Source: Pirellulales bacterium
Lineage (GTDB): Bacteria; Planctomycetota; Planctomycetia; Pirellulales; JAEUIK01
DNA: 45,167 bases
Assembly (NCBI GenBank): GCA_019745975.1
Contig: JAIESQ010000170.1
Span: 1 to 45,167 of the forward strand
Direction: 5' to 3'
The notes under the pieces were generated by a model that had not been told where the DNA came from, made no database searches, and saw only the letters and a list, made by a program, of their open reading frames with translations. This document shows positions 1 to 10,689 of the stretch, one piece after another. The position numbers and the translations under genes are program-made. The stretch's first letter is position 1; every line of letters begins with the position of its first letter.

Positions 1-2643
<2,643 letters not shown>

Positions 2644-3412
2644 ACATTGATCCAATCCTCGGCGCCCTGCGGTCAGGCCGCCGACGAGCACGTTGCTCGC
2701 CAGTTGCCGCCGCCGAAACCAAGCATTGCGACCCAATGCGTGCTACTGCCAACCGCCACGCCACGCGGCGCATAACTTCCGCTGACGCGACTACACGGCT
2801 GGCTTTAGTAACGATCAAATCCGAGGCACCAGAGCAACCGCCTGTCGACCGTACCGCCACGCCCGCGAGGGCCCAGCGTTACCACCGACATTCCGGCCGC
2901 TCCAGCACGTCTTTGCGCTAAGAGCCGTCAAGACCTGCCACTCGCCAGTCGCTGCAAAGCGACGAACAAACAACAGTCTTGCGAATGCCACTTTTCCACG
3001 ACCAAATTGTCAAAGATCAATACGTGCACATTGCACGCGCCTAATCGGCTTGCGGCCGACTCGGCCCCAACGGAGCGAACGAATTCGCAACCGTCAGCCC
3101 TGTCGCCTTGGACAGGGGCCTAGAACTATACGGCACCGCACTCAAAACGGTTCGCAAAGTTCCAGGCCCGCGGCCAAAAATCGACACTCGATAGACACCC
3201 CAGAAACAACGTGCCGAACGGGATCGGCTCCGCTCGGCAAGGCTCGAAGATGCAGTGGGGTTGTCTAGCGAGTCCAGAATCTTATCGTGGCCCGCTGGCA
3301 CCGTCAATCGCCTCTAGTTCGTGTTTAGGAAAGATCTCCGAAAGCTCGTCGCTGGGCGACTTGAGCCCGGGTTCTGGCGACGCTGGTTGATCGGCGCAAT
3401 CGATTTTCGAAG
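2644..3412 (-). other. Internal transcribed spacer, tRNA-Ala to 23S
   Basis: About 770 nt lie between tRNA-Ala and 23S with no convincing coding sequence on either strand. The only motif recognised is the boxA-like element near 3001-3020. The rest should be the precursor region processed away during 23S maturation. Confidence 0.8.
3001..3020 (-). promoter_or_regulatory. boxA-like rRNA antitermination motif
   Basis: The minus strand reads TTGATCTTTGACAATTTGGT. This closely resembles the E. coli boxA region TGCTCTTTAACAATTT, which recruits NusB/NusE for antitermination of rRNA transcription. It lies about 360 nt upstream of the 23S 5' end, inside the spacer, as expected for a 23S leader. TTGACA inside it could by chance be read as a -35 box, but no matching -10 was seen at the right distance. 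Confidence 0.6.
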
Positions 3413-3485
3413 TGGACGCGAAGGGATTCGAACCCTCGACCCCCGGCTTGCAAAGCCGGTGCTCTCCCAATTGAGCTACGCGCCC
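3413..3485 (-). tRNA. tRNA-Ala (anticodon TGC)
   Basis: The minus strand folds as a standard cloverleaf. The acceptor stem is GGGCGCG/CGCGTCC, the D arm GCTC/GAGC, the anticodon stem CCGGC/GCCGG with loop TTTGCAA (anticodon at 3450-3452), and the T arm contains GTTCGAAT. The discriminator base is A. CCA is not encoded: ACT follows the acceptor stem. It lies between tRNA-Ile and 23S, the usual place in a bacterial rRNA operon. Confidence 0.97.
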
Positions 3486-3788
3486 TCGCGTCTCGCATTC
3501 CTCGCGGGTTTCACAGTCCAAACCCGCCGTATCGCTGCTTTCGCTTGGGTGATGGTGGTCTCAGCCAAGAGCAAGCTAAATCGGCAGAACGCGGCCCCCT
3601 GTTGCCAAAATTCGCAAGTCGCACGTCCAGAAACTCGCCAGGCTGCGCGACTTCGCTATCTCCGCGATCTGCCGAAAGTCAGGGTTAGGCATCGCACAAT
3701 CGCCCGGCGCGCAGATGGCTCGACAGCAAGCATCGAGTGCCCCGGTTGAACCCTCGGGGCCCCATGTGCTTGCGCGTCATATCACCAA
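3486..3788 (-). other. Spacer between tRNA-Ile and tRNA-Ala
   Basis: These 303 nt separate the two tRNAs, which in many bacteria are only tens of bases apart. I see no gene and no convincing promoter. A GC-rich inverted segment (GGGGCCCCGAGGG..CCGGGGC on the minus strand) lies just downstream of tRNA-Ile and may be a processing hairpin. Confidence 0.6.
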
Positions 3789-3862
3789 TGGGCGCACCAA
3801 GATTCGAACTTGGGACCTCGTCCTTATCAGGGACGCGCTCTAACCAACTGAGCTATGCGCCC
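3789..3862 (-). tRNA. tRNA-Ile (anticodon GAT)
   Basis: The minus-strand cloverleaf has acceptor stem GGGCGCA/TGCGCCC, D arm GCTC/GAGC, anticodon loop CTGATAA (anticodon at 3826-3828) and T loop GTTCGAAT. The discriminator base is A and CCA is not encoded. It is the first gene of the operon: no 16S sequence lies upstream, where the divergent CDS at 4140 begins instead. Confidence 0.97.
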
Positions 3863-3878
3863 GGCGGCGAAACCTCGT

Positions 3879-3906
3879 ATTCTAGGCGGCCCTTTAAGGG
3901 TGTCAA
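3879..3906 (-). promoter_or_regulatory. Promoter of the tRNA-Ile/tRNA-Ala/23S operon
   Basis: On the minus strand a perfect -35 box TTGACA (3901-3906) is followed after 16 nt by TAGAAT (3879-3884), one mismatch from TATAAT. Start of transcription is predicted near 3870-3873, only about 10 nt before the tRNA-Ile 5' end at 3862. Position and quality indicate a dedicated sigma-70 type promoter for an rRNA operon that lacks 16S. This is the best promoter match noticed in the window, though it has no experimental support. Confidence 0.8.
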
Positions 3907-4139
3907 ACCGCCTGCAATTTCGGAACTTCGGGCGTCGAACCGCACCGGCTTGCATGATCAAGGAGGCGTGCCAGAGCCCCTCGGTTCACCCCCGCTACGA
4001 CCCGGAAAACCGTTACAGATTCCGTCATGGGCCGGCGGCCAACTGGTCGAAAACATCGCCAGAGACGTGCCGTGCTGGCCGCAGCGCGCGCTATCGCTGC
4101 CAAGTACTCCGTCGCTTTCTGAGAGAAGGATACCTCGTC

Positions 4140-6059
4140 ATGCGATCGACCTGGCGTCGTTGGACCGTGGCGTGCACCATCGCCTCGGGAGTTTGGGGGA
4201 CCGTTGGCATCCAATTGGCAACTGCGGCCCCACCCCCAATCGAACAAGCGCTGGGGCTCAATTCCATCCAGCGCGACGTCGAATACGATCGTCCCGCCGC
4301 CGCCGACATCCCCAAGTGCACGATCCAGGCCGAAAACGTCGGCCAATCGAAGGGTTGGGTTGTCCGCAGCCCCGCCGGACAGACGCTGCGCAAATTTGTC
4401 GATACCAATGGCGATAATGTCGTCGATCTGTGGTGCTACTATCAGGACGGCCTCGAGGTCTACCGCGACATCGACACCGACAACAACGGCAAAGCCGATC
4501 AATATCGCTGGCTGAACACCGCCGGCTGCCGCTGGGGCCTCGACAGCAACGAAGACGGCAAGATCGATTCCTGGAAGCAAATCTCGGCCGAAGAAGTCAG
4601 CGCCGAAGTGATCGGGGCGATCGTCGCCCGCGACGCCGCCCGCTTCAGCAACGTGCTGTTGACCGCTGCCGAGCTCGCGGAGCTCGGGCTCAGCCCCGAG
4701 CGCGTGACCGAAGTCAAAGCCAAGCTCGATGCGGCGCCGACGGCCTTCAACGAAGCGCTCCGCGCGCAGAAGCTAGTGCCGGCAAAATCGCAATGGGTGC
4801 AGTTTGGCGCCGGTCGACCGGGGATCGTCCCCGCCGGAACCGACGGTTCGACCAAAGACATCCTCGTCTACGAAAATGTCGTGGCGGTGATCGACAGCGA
4901 AGGCAAACACGGACAGGTGCCGATCGGCACGCTGATCCAGGTCGGCAACAATTGGCGGCTCCTGGGAGCGCCCGACCTGGCTGCCGAAGAAGGCCTGGCC
5001 GACAGCGGGCTTTTCTTCCGGGTAGTCCCCAACGTGCCGGCGCCAGCCGCCGACGGCCAAACACCTGGCGCTCCCGACAAGGCCACGCAAGACCTATTGG
5101 CCAAGCTCGAGGAAGTCGACAAAGCCAGCGCCAAGGCAGCCAATCCCGAAGAAGAGGCGCGCTTCAACGCCCAACGGGCCGACATCCTCGGTCAGTTGGC
5201 CGCTGGCGCCGCCACCGATGCCGACCGCGCCCAATGGTGCCGGCAACTGGCCGACACGGTCAGCGCCGCAGTGCAGAGCAATGCCTTGCCCGATGGTGTC
5301 GATCGGCTCGCCGCCTTGTTCGAGCAGCTCAAGACCAAGGGGGCTGATGCCGAGCTGCTGGCGTATGTCAAGTTCCGGCAGCTCACTGCCGACTACAGCC
5401 GCAGCCTGCAGGCCAGCGACGCCGACTTTGCCAAAGTCCAAGACAAGTGGCTGGCCGACCTGCAGCAGTTCGTGGCCGATTTCCCCAAGAGCCCCGATAC
5501 GGCCGAGGCGATGCTGCAATTGGCGATCGCCAAAGAGTTCGCCGGCGAAGAAGACCAGGCCAAGACGTTCTACGCCAAAATCGCCACCGATTTCGGCGAC
5601 TCCTCTTCAGCCGCCAAGGCGGCCGGCGCCAAGGCACGCCTCGAGTCGGTCGGCAAGCCGCTCGTGTTGCGCGGTGCTGATTTGCAGGGCCGCAAATTCG
5701 ACATCGGACAATTCCGCGGCAAGGTGGTTCTCGTGCAGTACTGGGCCACTTGGTGCGAGCCGGCCAAGGCCGACATGGCCCTGCTGAAGGAGCTGCAAGC
5801 GAAATACGCCAAGTCGGGCTTCACCGTGATCGGCGTCAACCTCGACAACCAGCGGGCGTCGCTCGACGAGTTCCTCAAGACCAACCGCTTACCCTGGTTG
5901 CAGATCTTTGAGCCAGGCGGGCTCGACGGTCGGCTGGCTAACGAGATGGGCATCCTCACCCTGCCGACGATGTTGCTCATCGACGAAAAGGGGAATGTCG
6001 TGGATCGCAATATCCACGTCTCGCAGCTCGATACCGAGCTTAAAAAGCGGCTGAAGTAG
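4140..6059 (+). CDS. Secreted TlpA/thioredoxin-fold protein with degenerate active site
   Basis: This is a 639-aa protein. The ATG at 4140 follows AGAAGGA at good spacing, and an upstream in-frame extension overlaps tRNA-Ile and is rejected. Residues 1-30 look like a signal peptide ending in ATAA. Residues 86-145 hold three Asp/Asn-rich loops (starting at about D88, D112 and D135) of the EF-hand/dockerin calcium-loop type. The middle (about 250-500) is Ala/Glu/Gln-rich and helical, with TPR-like character near 440-500. Residues about 510-639 form a TlpA-like thioredoxin domain. TlpA relatives reduce disulfides in the periplasm through Cys-x-x-Cys. Here the motif reads W-C539-E-P-A542, so the resolving cysteine is absent and classical dithiol chemistry is unlikely. 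A one-cysteine peroxiredoxin-like or structural role is possible but not shown. It is divergent from the rRNA operon and stands alone. Confidence 0.9.
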   Translation: MRSTWRRWTVACTIASGVWGTVGIQLATAAPPPIEQALGLNSIQRDVEYDRPAAADIPKCTIQAENVGQSKGWVVRSPAGQTLRKFVDTNGDNVVDLWCYYQDGLEVYRDIDTDNNGKADQYRWLNTAGCRWGLDSNEDGKIDSWKQISAEEVSAEVIGAIVARDAARFSNVLLTAAELAELGLSPERVTEVKAKLDAAPTAFNEALRAQKLVPAKSQWVQFGAGRPGIVPAGTDGSTKDILVYENVVAVIDSEGKHGQVPIGTLIQVGNNWRLLGAPDLAAEEGLADSGLFFRVVPNVPAPAADGQTPGAPDKATQDLLAKLEEVDKASAKAANPEEEARFNAQRADILGQLAAGAATDADRAQWCRQLADTVSAAVQSNALPDGVDRLAALFEQLKTKGADAELLAYVKFRQLTADYSRSLQASDADFAKVQDKWLADLQQFVADFPKSPDTAEAMLQLAIAKEFAGEEDQAKTFYAKIATDFGDSSSAAKAAGAKARLESVGKPLVLRGADLQGRKFDIGQFRGKVVLVQYWATWCEPAKADMALLKELQAKYAKSGFTVIGVNLDNQRASLDEFLKTNRLPWLQIFEPGGLDGRLANEMGILTLPTMLLIDEKGNVVDRNIHVSQLDTELKKRLK

Positions 6060-6105
6060 GCGTCCCGCGCAAGAACGCGGAAGCCGCCGCTGTCGAATCA
6101 ACGCG

Positions 6106-6144
6106 CGAGCCCGTGGCAGCCTCGTCTGACGTGCCACGGGCTCG
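6106..6144. terminator. Hairpin between convergent genes
   Basis: CGAGCCCGTGGCA (6106-6118) and TGCCACGGGCTCG (6132-6144) form a perfect 13-bp stem with a 13-nt loop. It lies between the ends of the convergent genes 4140-6059 (+) and 6221-6403 (-). No T-run follows, so a bidirectional terminator role is inferred from position. Confidence 0.55.
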
Positions 6145-6220
6145 GCGTCGTAGTGCCAGAATGGGGCGCGGCTTGCCTGAGTTGTTGTTCCAGTGCCGCC
6201 GCCCAAGCGTCGTGTGCGGT

Positions 6221-6403
6221 TTACCACTGCCAGTGTTTGTTGCGGCGGCGGGCCATCCCGCCCCCTGGCACCGGGCTGTTGCGGCGAGCCTTGCGGGCGT
6301 TCTTGGCTTTGGGGCTGTTGGCCCGGCGATACTGCTTCGCCTTCTCATCGTTCGACGACGAATAATCGGGCTGTTCCTCTTCGTAGTTCAGATCAGCATG
6401 CAC
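6221..6403 (-). CDS. Small basic hypothetical protein, GTG start
   Basis: This 60-aa protein starts at GTG 6403. The start is supported by AGAGGAG seven bases upstream on the minus strand, one of the better ribosome-binding sites in the window. The first 20 residues are acidic and Tyr/Ser-rich. The rest is strongly basic, rich in Arg, Lys and Asn, and ends in an aromatic tail HWQW. There is no signal peptide, membrane segment or cysteine. The composition suggests nucleic-acid or ribosome binding, but this is inference and I do not recognise a named family. It converges with the thioredoxin-fold gene across a 13-bp hairpin. Opposite-strand frames over the same bases look like shadows. Confidence 0.65.
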   Translation of the reverse strand: MHADLNYEEEQPDYSSSNDEKAKQYRRANSPKAKNARKARRNSPVPGGGMARRRNKHWQW

Positions 6404-7621
6404 TGGCAGCTCCTCTCATGTCACTGCCGGCCCGCAGTTGCGACTTACCAATCCTGACCTCGCGCGCGCTACAAGCGCGCAGTCGCCAACGCGGTCCGAC
6501 GATACGCAGGCTGCACAATTGGCAAGTGGCGCGCCGCGGCCGGCAAGCCACGCCGGAGCGAAGACGGGCCGACGCGCTAAACTGGCCCCTCGACGGGAGT
6601 TCTCGCCACGCGAGCTAGCGGGCAACCTCGCCTCGCCAGGCGATCGCCAGTCGGGTCGCTCCACAGAATTGGTGATCGTCGCCACGATCCGCCCGAAGCG
6701 CCTTTTTTAGCAGGCACTTGCGCGCATTGGCCGGCGACTTCCGAGGGCCACCTGGTCGGTCAGATCGACAGAACCCAATGACGTACCACTACTTGCGCAA
6801 TATCACAAAGACGAGCGACGTTTCACTGCTTTAATGAAATTCACTCGACACCGCTCGGCGCGCACCTCGATCGGGCGAGGCCGCTCGGCCTGGCTTTTCG
6901 CGCCCGCCACGCGCGCACCGCGATCCCGGCGCGCCAGACCGACTGCGATCGACCAAGGCGCGCAGCATCTCCGTGGTCATCCCCTAAGCATGGCGCGCAA
7001 CGTGCGCGCACGGTTACGCCTAGCGCTGGCGCGAACGTTCCGATGCGGGGCTTAAGGCATTACGGAGAAAAGAGTTGTCTGAGTCAGTTCAGACTCGCTA
7101 CATCAGCGACTCCGCACTCGCGATCAGGTACTGAATTGGCGTGATCGTCGAGCCCGCCAGGTGAATGCCAAGCTAGAAACGAAGCCTCGAGCTCTTCCGG
7201 CCGCGAAACTCGCGTTCCTTCGCGCGCATTTCCTCCGCCCCCGGCGGACCTGCCCCGTAGGAAACCCCAGCAACTGCCGTGCCGGATCATCCGAATAGGG
7301 CGATGATTGCGGCAGTTTGTGTTACGCGACCTCGTACCGGTCGCTTGGCCAAAGCACGCGACCGTTGTAGAAACTTCCGCGATCGACCACGCCAATCCAG
7401 CACCAGGGACGACCGAATCAGAACTCGAGCCATGCCCGATATCTCATTGCGGCAACTATTTACATCCTGGATATCCGCGCAGGTTGGGCACTCGTCGGCA
7501 GGCGGCATGGTAATCGCTCCAGCAGCCGGCCGTCACGCGGCCACGAAGGCCGCCGCAGTCAGCGGATAATCGGACGAGTTGCTCGACCGCTCCGCTCCAC
7601 CCAGGAAGGGTACTCTCCGCC
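6404..7621. other. Long gene-poor interval rich in GCGCGC
   Basis: About 1.2 kb have no reading frame with convincing protein character or a ribosome-binding site. The part at 6460-7010 carries the hexamer GCGCGC about ten times by eye. I checked for RNase P RNA, tmRNA and SRP RNA signature motifs and saw none. It must contain the promoter of the minus-strand small gene and probably that of the plus-strand gene at 7622. Confidence 0.5.
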
Positions 7622-7903
7622 ATGTTCCACTCGTTCGCGCCGGCCGTCAGCCTGCTGTTTGCTGTCCAGGTGCTCGGGGTCCTCAGTTCGATCAGCGTTC
7701 GCCGCTGTGCCGGCACCGGCCGAGAACCGCTGGTGCAGTTCTCCTTCTTTGTCTGGCTGACGCTCGTCGGCCTGTCGACGATCGCTTCGGCCCTGTTTGC
7801 TCCCGGCTACTGCCTGGTCTGCGGAACGACCTTGGCGATCATGGTCCTCACGGCGATCTGGGATACGCGTCCGGCCGAACCGGCGGCTCCTTTCGGCCGC
7901 TAA
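7622..7903 (+). CDS. Small membrane protein, unknown function
   Basis: This 93-aa hypothetical protein has an ATG preceded by AGGAAGG at about 11 nt. Three hydrophobic stretches are visible, at roughly residues 5-25, 40-58 and 62-80, separated by a short basic loop (RRCAGTGR). This suggests a small integral membrane protein with the C-terminus after WDTRPAEP. No catalytic motif or family was recognised. It is followed by a perfect 10-bp palindrome and 250 nt of non-coding sequence before the BON protein, so it is probably a single-gene unit. Confidence rests on hydrophobic pattern, start signal and lack of competing frames. Confidence 0.6.
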   Translation: MFHSFAPAVSLLFAVQVLGVLSSISVRRCAGTGREPLVQFSFFVWLTLVGLSTIASALFAPGYCLVCGTTLAIMVLTAIWDTRPAEPAAPFGR

Positions 7904-7982
7904 GGCCAGCCCTTCGATCGCGTGGCTCAGTACTAGGGCGCGCGCTGCGCCCCTCGCGCACGAACTTCTCGCCGCCGACTGC

Positions 7983-8004
7983 TAGCGCCAGCCTGCTGGC
8001 GCTA
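7983..8004. repeat. Perfect palindrome TAGCGCCAGC-CT-GCTGGCGCTA
   Basis: Two 10-nt arms (7983-7992 and 7995-8004) are perfect reverse complements separated by only two bases. It lies 80 nt after the stop of the small membrane protein. It could be a REP-like palindrome or a terminator stem, but no T-run follows. The rest of 7904-8152 shows nothing else. Confidence 0.6.
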
Positions 8005-8152
8005 CCCGCGTTCTGCAGCGGTGCTACCACCGCCAAATTCCAAAAAAAGCTTTCAATCGCTGCAACCGTGCGCCGACACCTATTAAGCAGCATCGATACC
8101 GACGCTCGGCTACGCGCCAGCGAGACTGCTTCCTTCAGGGAGGGCACGACCC

Positions 8153-8977
8153 ATGCGAAAACTGTTCTTGGCCGTCGGCCTGTTGGCCGCGGCCACACCC
8201 GGCTGGGCCGCAGCCGGAGATCGCGAGGTGGCGCAGCAAATCGCGGATCGGCTCCGCGATAGTGGCCAGCTCCAAGACTACCGCATTGAAGTTAAGTTCA
8301 ACGGCGGCACCGCCTGGCTTTCGGGCCGGGTGACCAGCGACGACCAACTCACGAGCGCCTTGCAGATCGCCAACGGCAGCCCCGAAGTCGATCGCGTCGT
8401 CAGCAAGGTCGAAGTCGCCAGCTCGGAGCCGCCGCACATGGCCTCCACGGCCGGGCACTTCGAAGACGATTCGCCCGCCGACGACGCTGTGCAGCGGGCC
8501 GACTTGTATGAGCCCGAGATGCCGCGCCCCTCGCGCAGCCCAAGTATGAATCGTGCCAGCGGCCGGTCGCGCCCCGCGGCCCCGCGGCAAGCCTCGGCTT
8601 CGCGTGGCCGTCGTGGACGTCCTCTCCCGCACGGCGCGGTTGCCCCGGCCAACTATCCGGCGCGAATGAACCAGGAAGAAGTTCGCCCGTACGAAGCTGG
8701 CGCGGGTCGCCCGATGCCTTCCTTCGTGCAACCGGTCGGCTCGGACGTGGCTCCGGCCCGCTACGATCATCCGCACATGCCCGGCTATGCTTGGCCCAGC
8801 TACGCGCCGTACCCGAACTACGCGGCCCTGACCTATCCGCGGCAGTACTCGCCAACGGCCTGGCCGTACATCGGTCCGTTCTATCCCTATCCGCAAGTGC
8901 CGCTCGGCTGGCGCAAAGTCACCCTCGAGTGGGACGACGGTTGGTGGTTCCTCGATTTCTCGGATTGCCCCTACTAG
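8153..8977 (+). CDS. Secreted BON-domain protein
   Basis: This 274-aa protein has an ATG preceded by GGGAGGG at 7-8 nt. A signal peptide covers about residues 1-21 (MRKLF, hydrophobic core, then GWAAAG). Residues about 22-95 match a BON domain (osmY-type fold): an amphipathic helix with QQIADRLRDSG, then KFNGGTAWLSGRV and a segment ending in SKVEV. BON domains are thought to bind phospholipid or act at the envelope surface. The rest is low-complexity: an Arg/Ser/Pro linker, then a Tyr/Pro-rich tail (about 165-255) ending in a Trp/Asp patch. This architecture suggests an envelope-associated protein. Transcription probably ends at the hairpin near 9122-9163. Confidence 0.85.
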   Translation: MRKLFLAVGLLAAATPGWAAAGDREVAQQIADRLRDSGQLQDYRIEVKFNGGTAWLSGRVTSDDQLTSALQIANGSPEVDRVVSKVEVASSEPPHMASTAGHFEDDSPADDAVQRADLYEPEMPRPSRSPSMNRASGRSRPAAPRQASASRGRRGRPLPHGAVAPANYPARMNQEEVRPYEAGAGRPMPSFVQPVGSDVAPARYDHPHMPGYAWPSYAPYPNYAALTYPRQYSPTAWPYIGPFYPYPQVPLGWRKVTLEWDDGWWFLDFSDCPY

Positions 8978-9121
8978 TCGCCTGACGCTGTCATCTCGCC
9001 GAGCTTGGGCCTTCCCGGCCGGGGAAGCAATCTGGCGGCCAGCAGCCGCCAGGGCCGGGAGCGCCCGACTCGCGAACCGACGGCAAGAGTTTTCGGCTTG
9101 GTTCGTGTCGTGAATGTCTCG

Positions 9122-9163
9122 GGGGAGTGGTTGCTTGTAGGGCGACCACTCCCCTCTTTTTTT
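9122..9163 (+). terminator. Rho-independent terminator after the BON gene
   Basis: GGGGAGTGGTTGC (9122-9134) pairs with GGCGACCACTCCCC (arm ending at 9154, one G-U pair). It is followed by TC and seven T residues (9157-9163). This is a classical intrinsic terminator on the plus strand, about 145 nt after the BON stop codon. The remainder of 8978-9294 shows no gene. Confidence 0.9.
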
Positions 9164-9294
9164 GCGCACGCGTCGCGGCACTTTCGCCAGATCGCGTTGC
9201 CGCCTGAATCGACCAGGTGCTATCTTGTGGCCGTGTCGCGCGACGAAGCGCTTCACCGGCGACGTCACGCTCCGCCCAACCGCAGGACCACGCC

Positions 9295-10656
9295 ATGCTC
9301 AGGCTGCTGGGGCCCGTGGACCGCACCACGCTGTGCGACGGCATCTCGCGGCGGAACTTCCTGCGCATCGGCGGACTAGGCGCCGCCGGGCTGGCCCTGT
9401 CCGACGTGCTGCGGGCCGAAGCGGCCACGGGCGCCGGCAACCGCCGCAAGTCGGTCATCCTGATCTACCTGGTCGGCGGGCCGCCACACCTCGACATGTT
9501 CGATCTTAAGCCGCTGGCGCCGCGCGAAATCGCCGGCCCCTTTCGGCCGATCGCGACGAACGTGCCCGGCATCGAGATCTGCGAATACCTGCCGCGGCTG
9601 GCGCGCATAATGGACCGCGTGGCCATTGTGCGCTCGATCGCCGATTGCCAGGCCGATCACGACGCCTTCCAGTGCTACACGGGGCGCGACGCGTTGCGCA
9701 CTCCCGTTGCGGGCGGCTGGCCGACGATCGGCTCAGCGGTCGCTCGCTTGCAAGGAGCCGCCGTGGCCGGCATGCCTCCCTATGTCAGCTTGTGCTATCC
9801 CTGCACGCATCCCCCCTACAACGAGCCGGGCCCCGGCTTCGTCGGCGTCGCCCACACGCCGTTTCGACCATTGGGAGACGGCCGCGCCGACCTGGTGCTC
9901 AACGGCATCACCTATGACCGGCTGCACGATCGCCGGCAGTTGCTCACGAGCGTCGACCGCTTTCGCCGCTCGGCCGACACCACGGGCACGATGCAGGGGA
10001 TCGACGCCTTCACCCAGCAGGCGCTCGGCGTGCTCACCTCCTCACGGCTCGTCGAGGCGCTCGATCTGTCGCGCGAGGACCCCAAGGTCATCGAGCGCTA
10101 CGGCACCGGCAATCCCAAAGTGTTCATCGACGACAACGGCGCCCCGCGCGTCCCGCAGAGTTTTCTAGCGGCCCGGCGCCTGGTCGAAGCCGGCGCCCGC
10201 GTCGTCACGGTCAACTACAGCAAGTGGGACTGGCACGGCCATCCCTACGGCTCGTGCTTCGACCGTTGCCGTGAGGATCTCGAAGCGTTCGACCGCGGCT
10301 TCACGGCACTGCTCGAAGACCTGCGCGCCCGCGATCTCGAAGATGATGTGACCGTGGCTGTCTGGGGCGAGTTCGGCCGCACTCCGCAGATCAACGCCAA
10401 CGTGGGGCGCGATCATTGGCCACGCGTCGCCTTCGGCTTGTTGGCCGGCGGGGGCTTGCGCACCGGCCAGGTCATCGGCGCCACCGATCGCCTGGGGGGC
10501 GAACCGATCGAACGCCCCGTGAAGTTCGGCGAGCTGTTCGCCACGCTTTACCACACGCTGGGGATCGACGTTCGCGACACGACGCTCAACGACCTCAACG
10601 GCCGGCCGCAGTACCTGGCCGACGCCGGCGCCGAGCCGTTGGCAGAGTTGGTGTGA
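9295..10656 (+). CDS. DUF1501 family secreted protein
   Basis: This is a 453-aa protein. The N-terminus has a twin-arginine-like signal, SRRNFLRIGG followed by a hydrophobic stretch to about residue 40, so export folded through Tat is likely. The body matches DUF1501, a sulfatase/alkaline-phosphatase-like fold abundant in Planctomycetota. Visible family marks are YLVGGPPHLDMFD, the GPFRPIATNVPGIEICEYLPRL-type segment, a W-D-W-H-G stretch and GEFGRTPQIN near the C-terminus, followed by GRDHWP. Substrate and reaction are unknown. DUF1501 genes usually pair with a DUF1549/DUF1553 cytochrome gene, but here the partner type is 29 kb away. The start at 9295 is chosen because it places the Tat motif near the N-terminus. 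The RBS is weak (AGGACC). Confidence 0.92.
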   Translation: MLRLLGPVDRTTLCDGISRRNFLRIGGLGAAGLALSDVLRAEAATGAGNRRKSVILIYLVGGPPHLDMFDLKPLAPREIAGPFRPIATNVPGIEICEYLPRLARIMDRVAIVRSIADCQADHDAFQCYTGRDALRTPVAGGWPTIGSAVARLQGAAVAGMPPYVSLCYPCTHPPYNEPGPGFVGVAHTPFRPLGDGRADLVLNGITYDRLHDRRQLLTSVDRFRRSADTTGTMQGIDAFTQQALGVLTSSRLVEALDLSREDPKVIERYGTGNPKVFIDDNGAPRVPQSFLAARRLVEAGARVVTVNYSKWDWHGHPYGSCFDRCREDLEAFDRGFTALLEDLRARDLEDDVTVAVWGEFGRTPQINANVGRDHWPRVAFGLLAGGGLRTGQVIGATDRLGGEPIERPVKFGELFATLYHTLGIDVRDTTLNDLNGRPQYLADAGAEPLAELV

Positions 10657-10689
10657 GCTGATCAGTTAACCATCTGATAGCAATCGCCT

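Noticed and set aside
3855-4139. In-frame N-terminal extension of the thioredoxin-fold protein
   Set aside because: It would overlap tRNA-Ile and its promoter, has no RBS and lacks signal-peptide character. The ATG at 4140 has AGAAGGA and begins a normal signal sequence.
6690-6712. T-run (TTTTTT) near 6703 as a terminator
   Set aside because: No stable hairpin precedes it on either strand.
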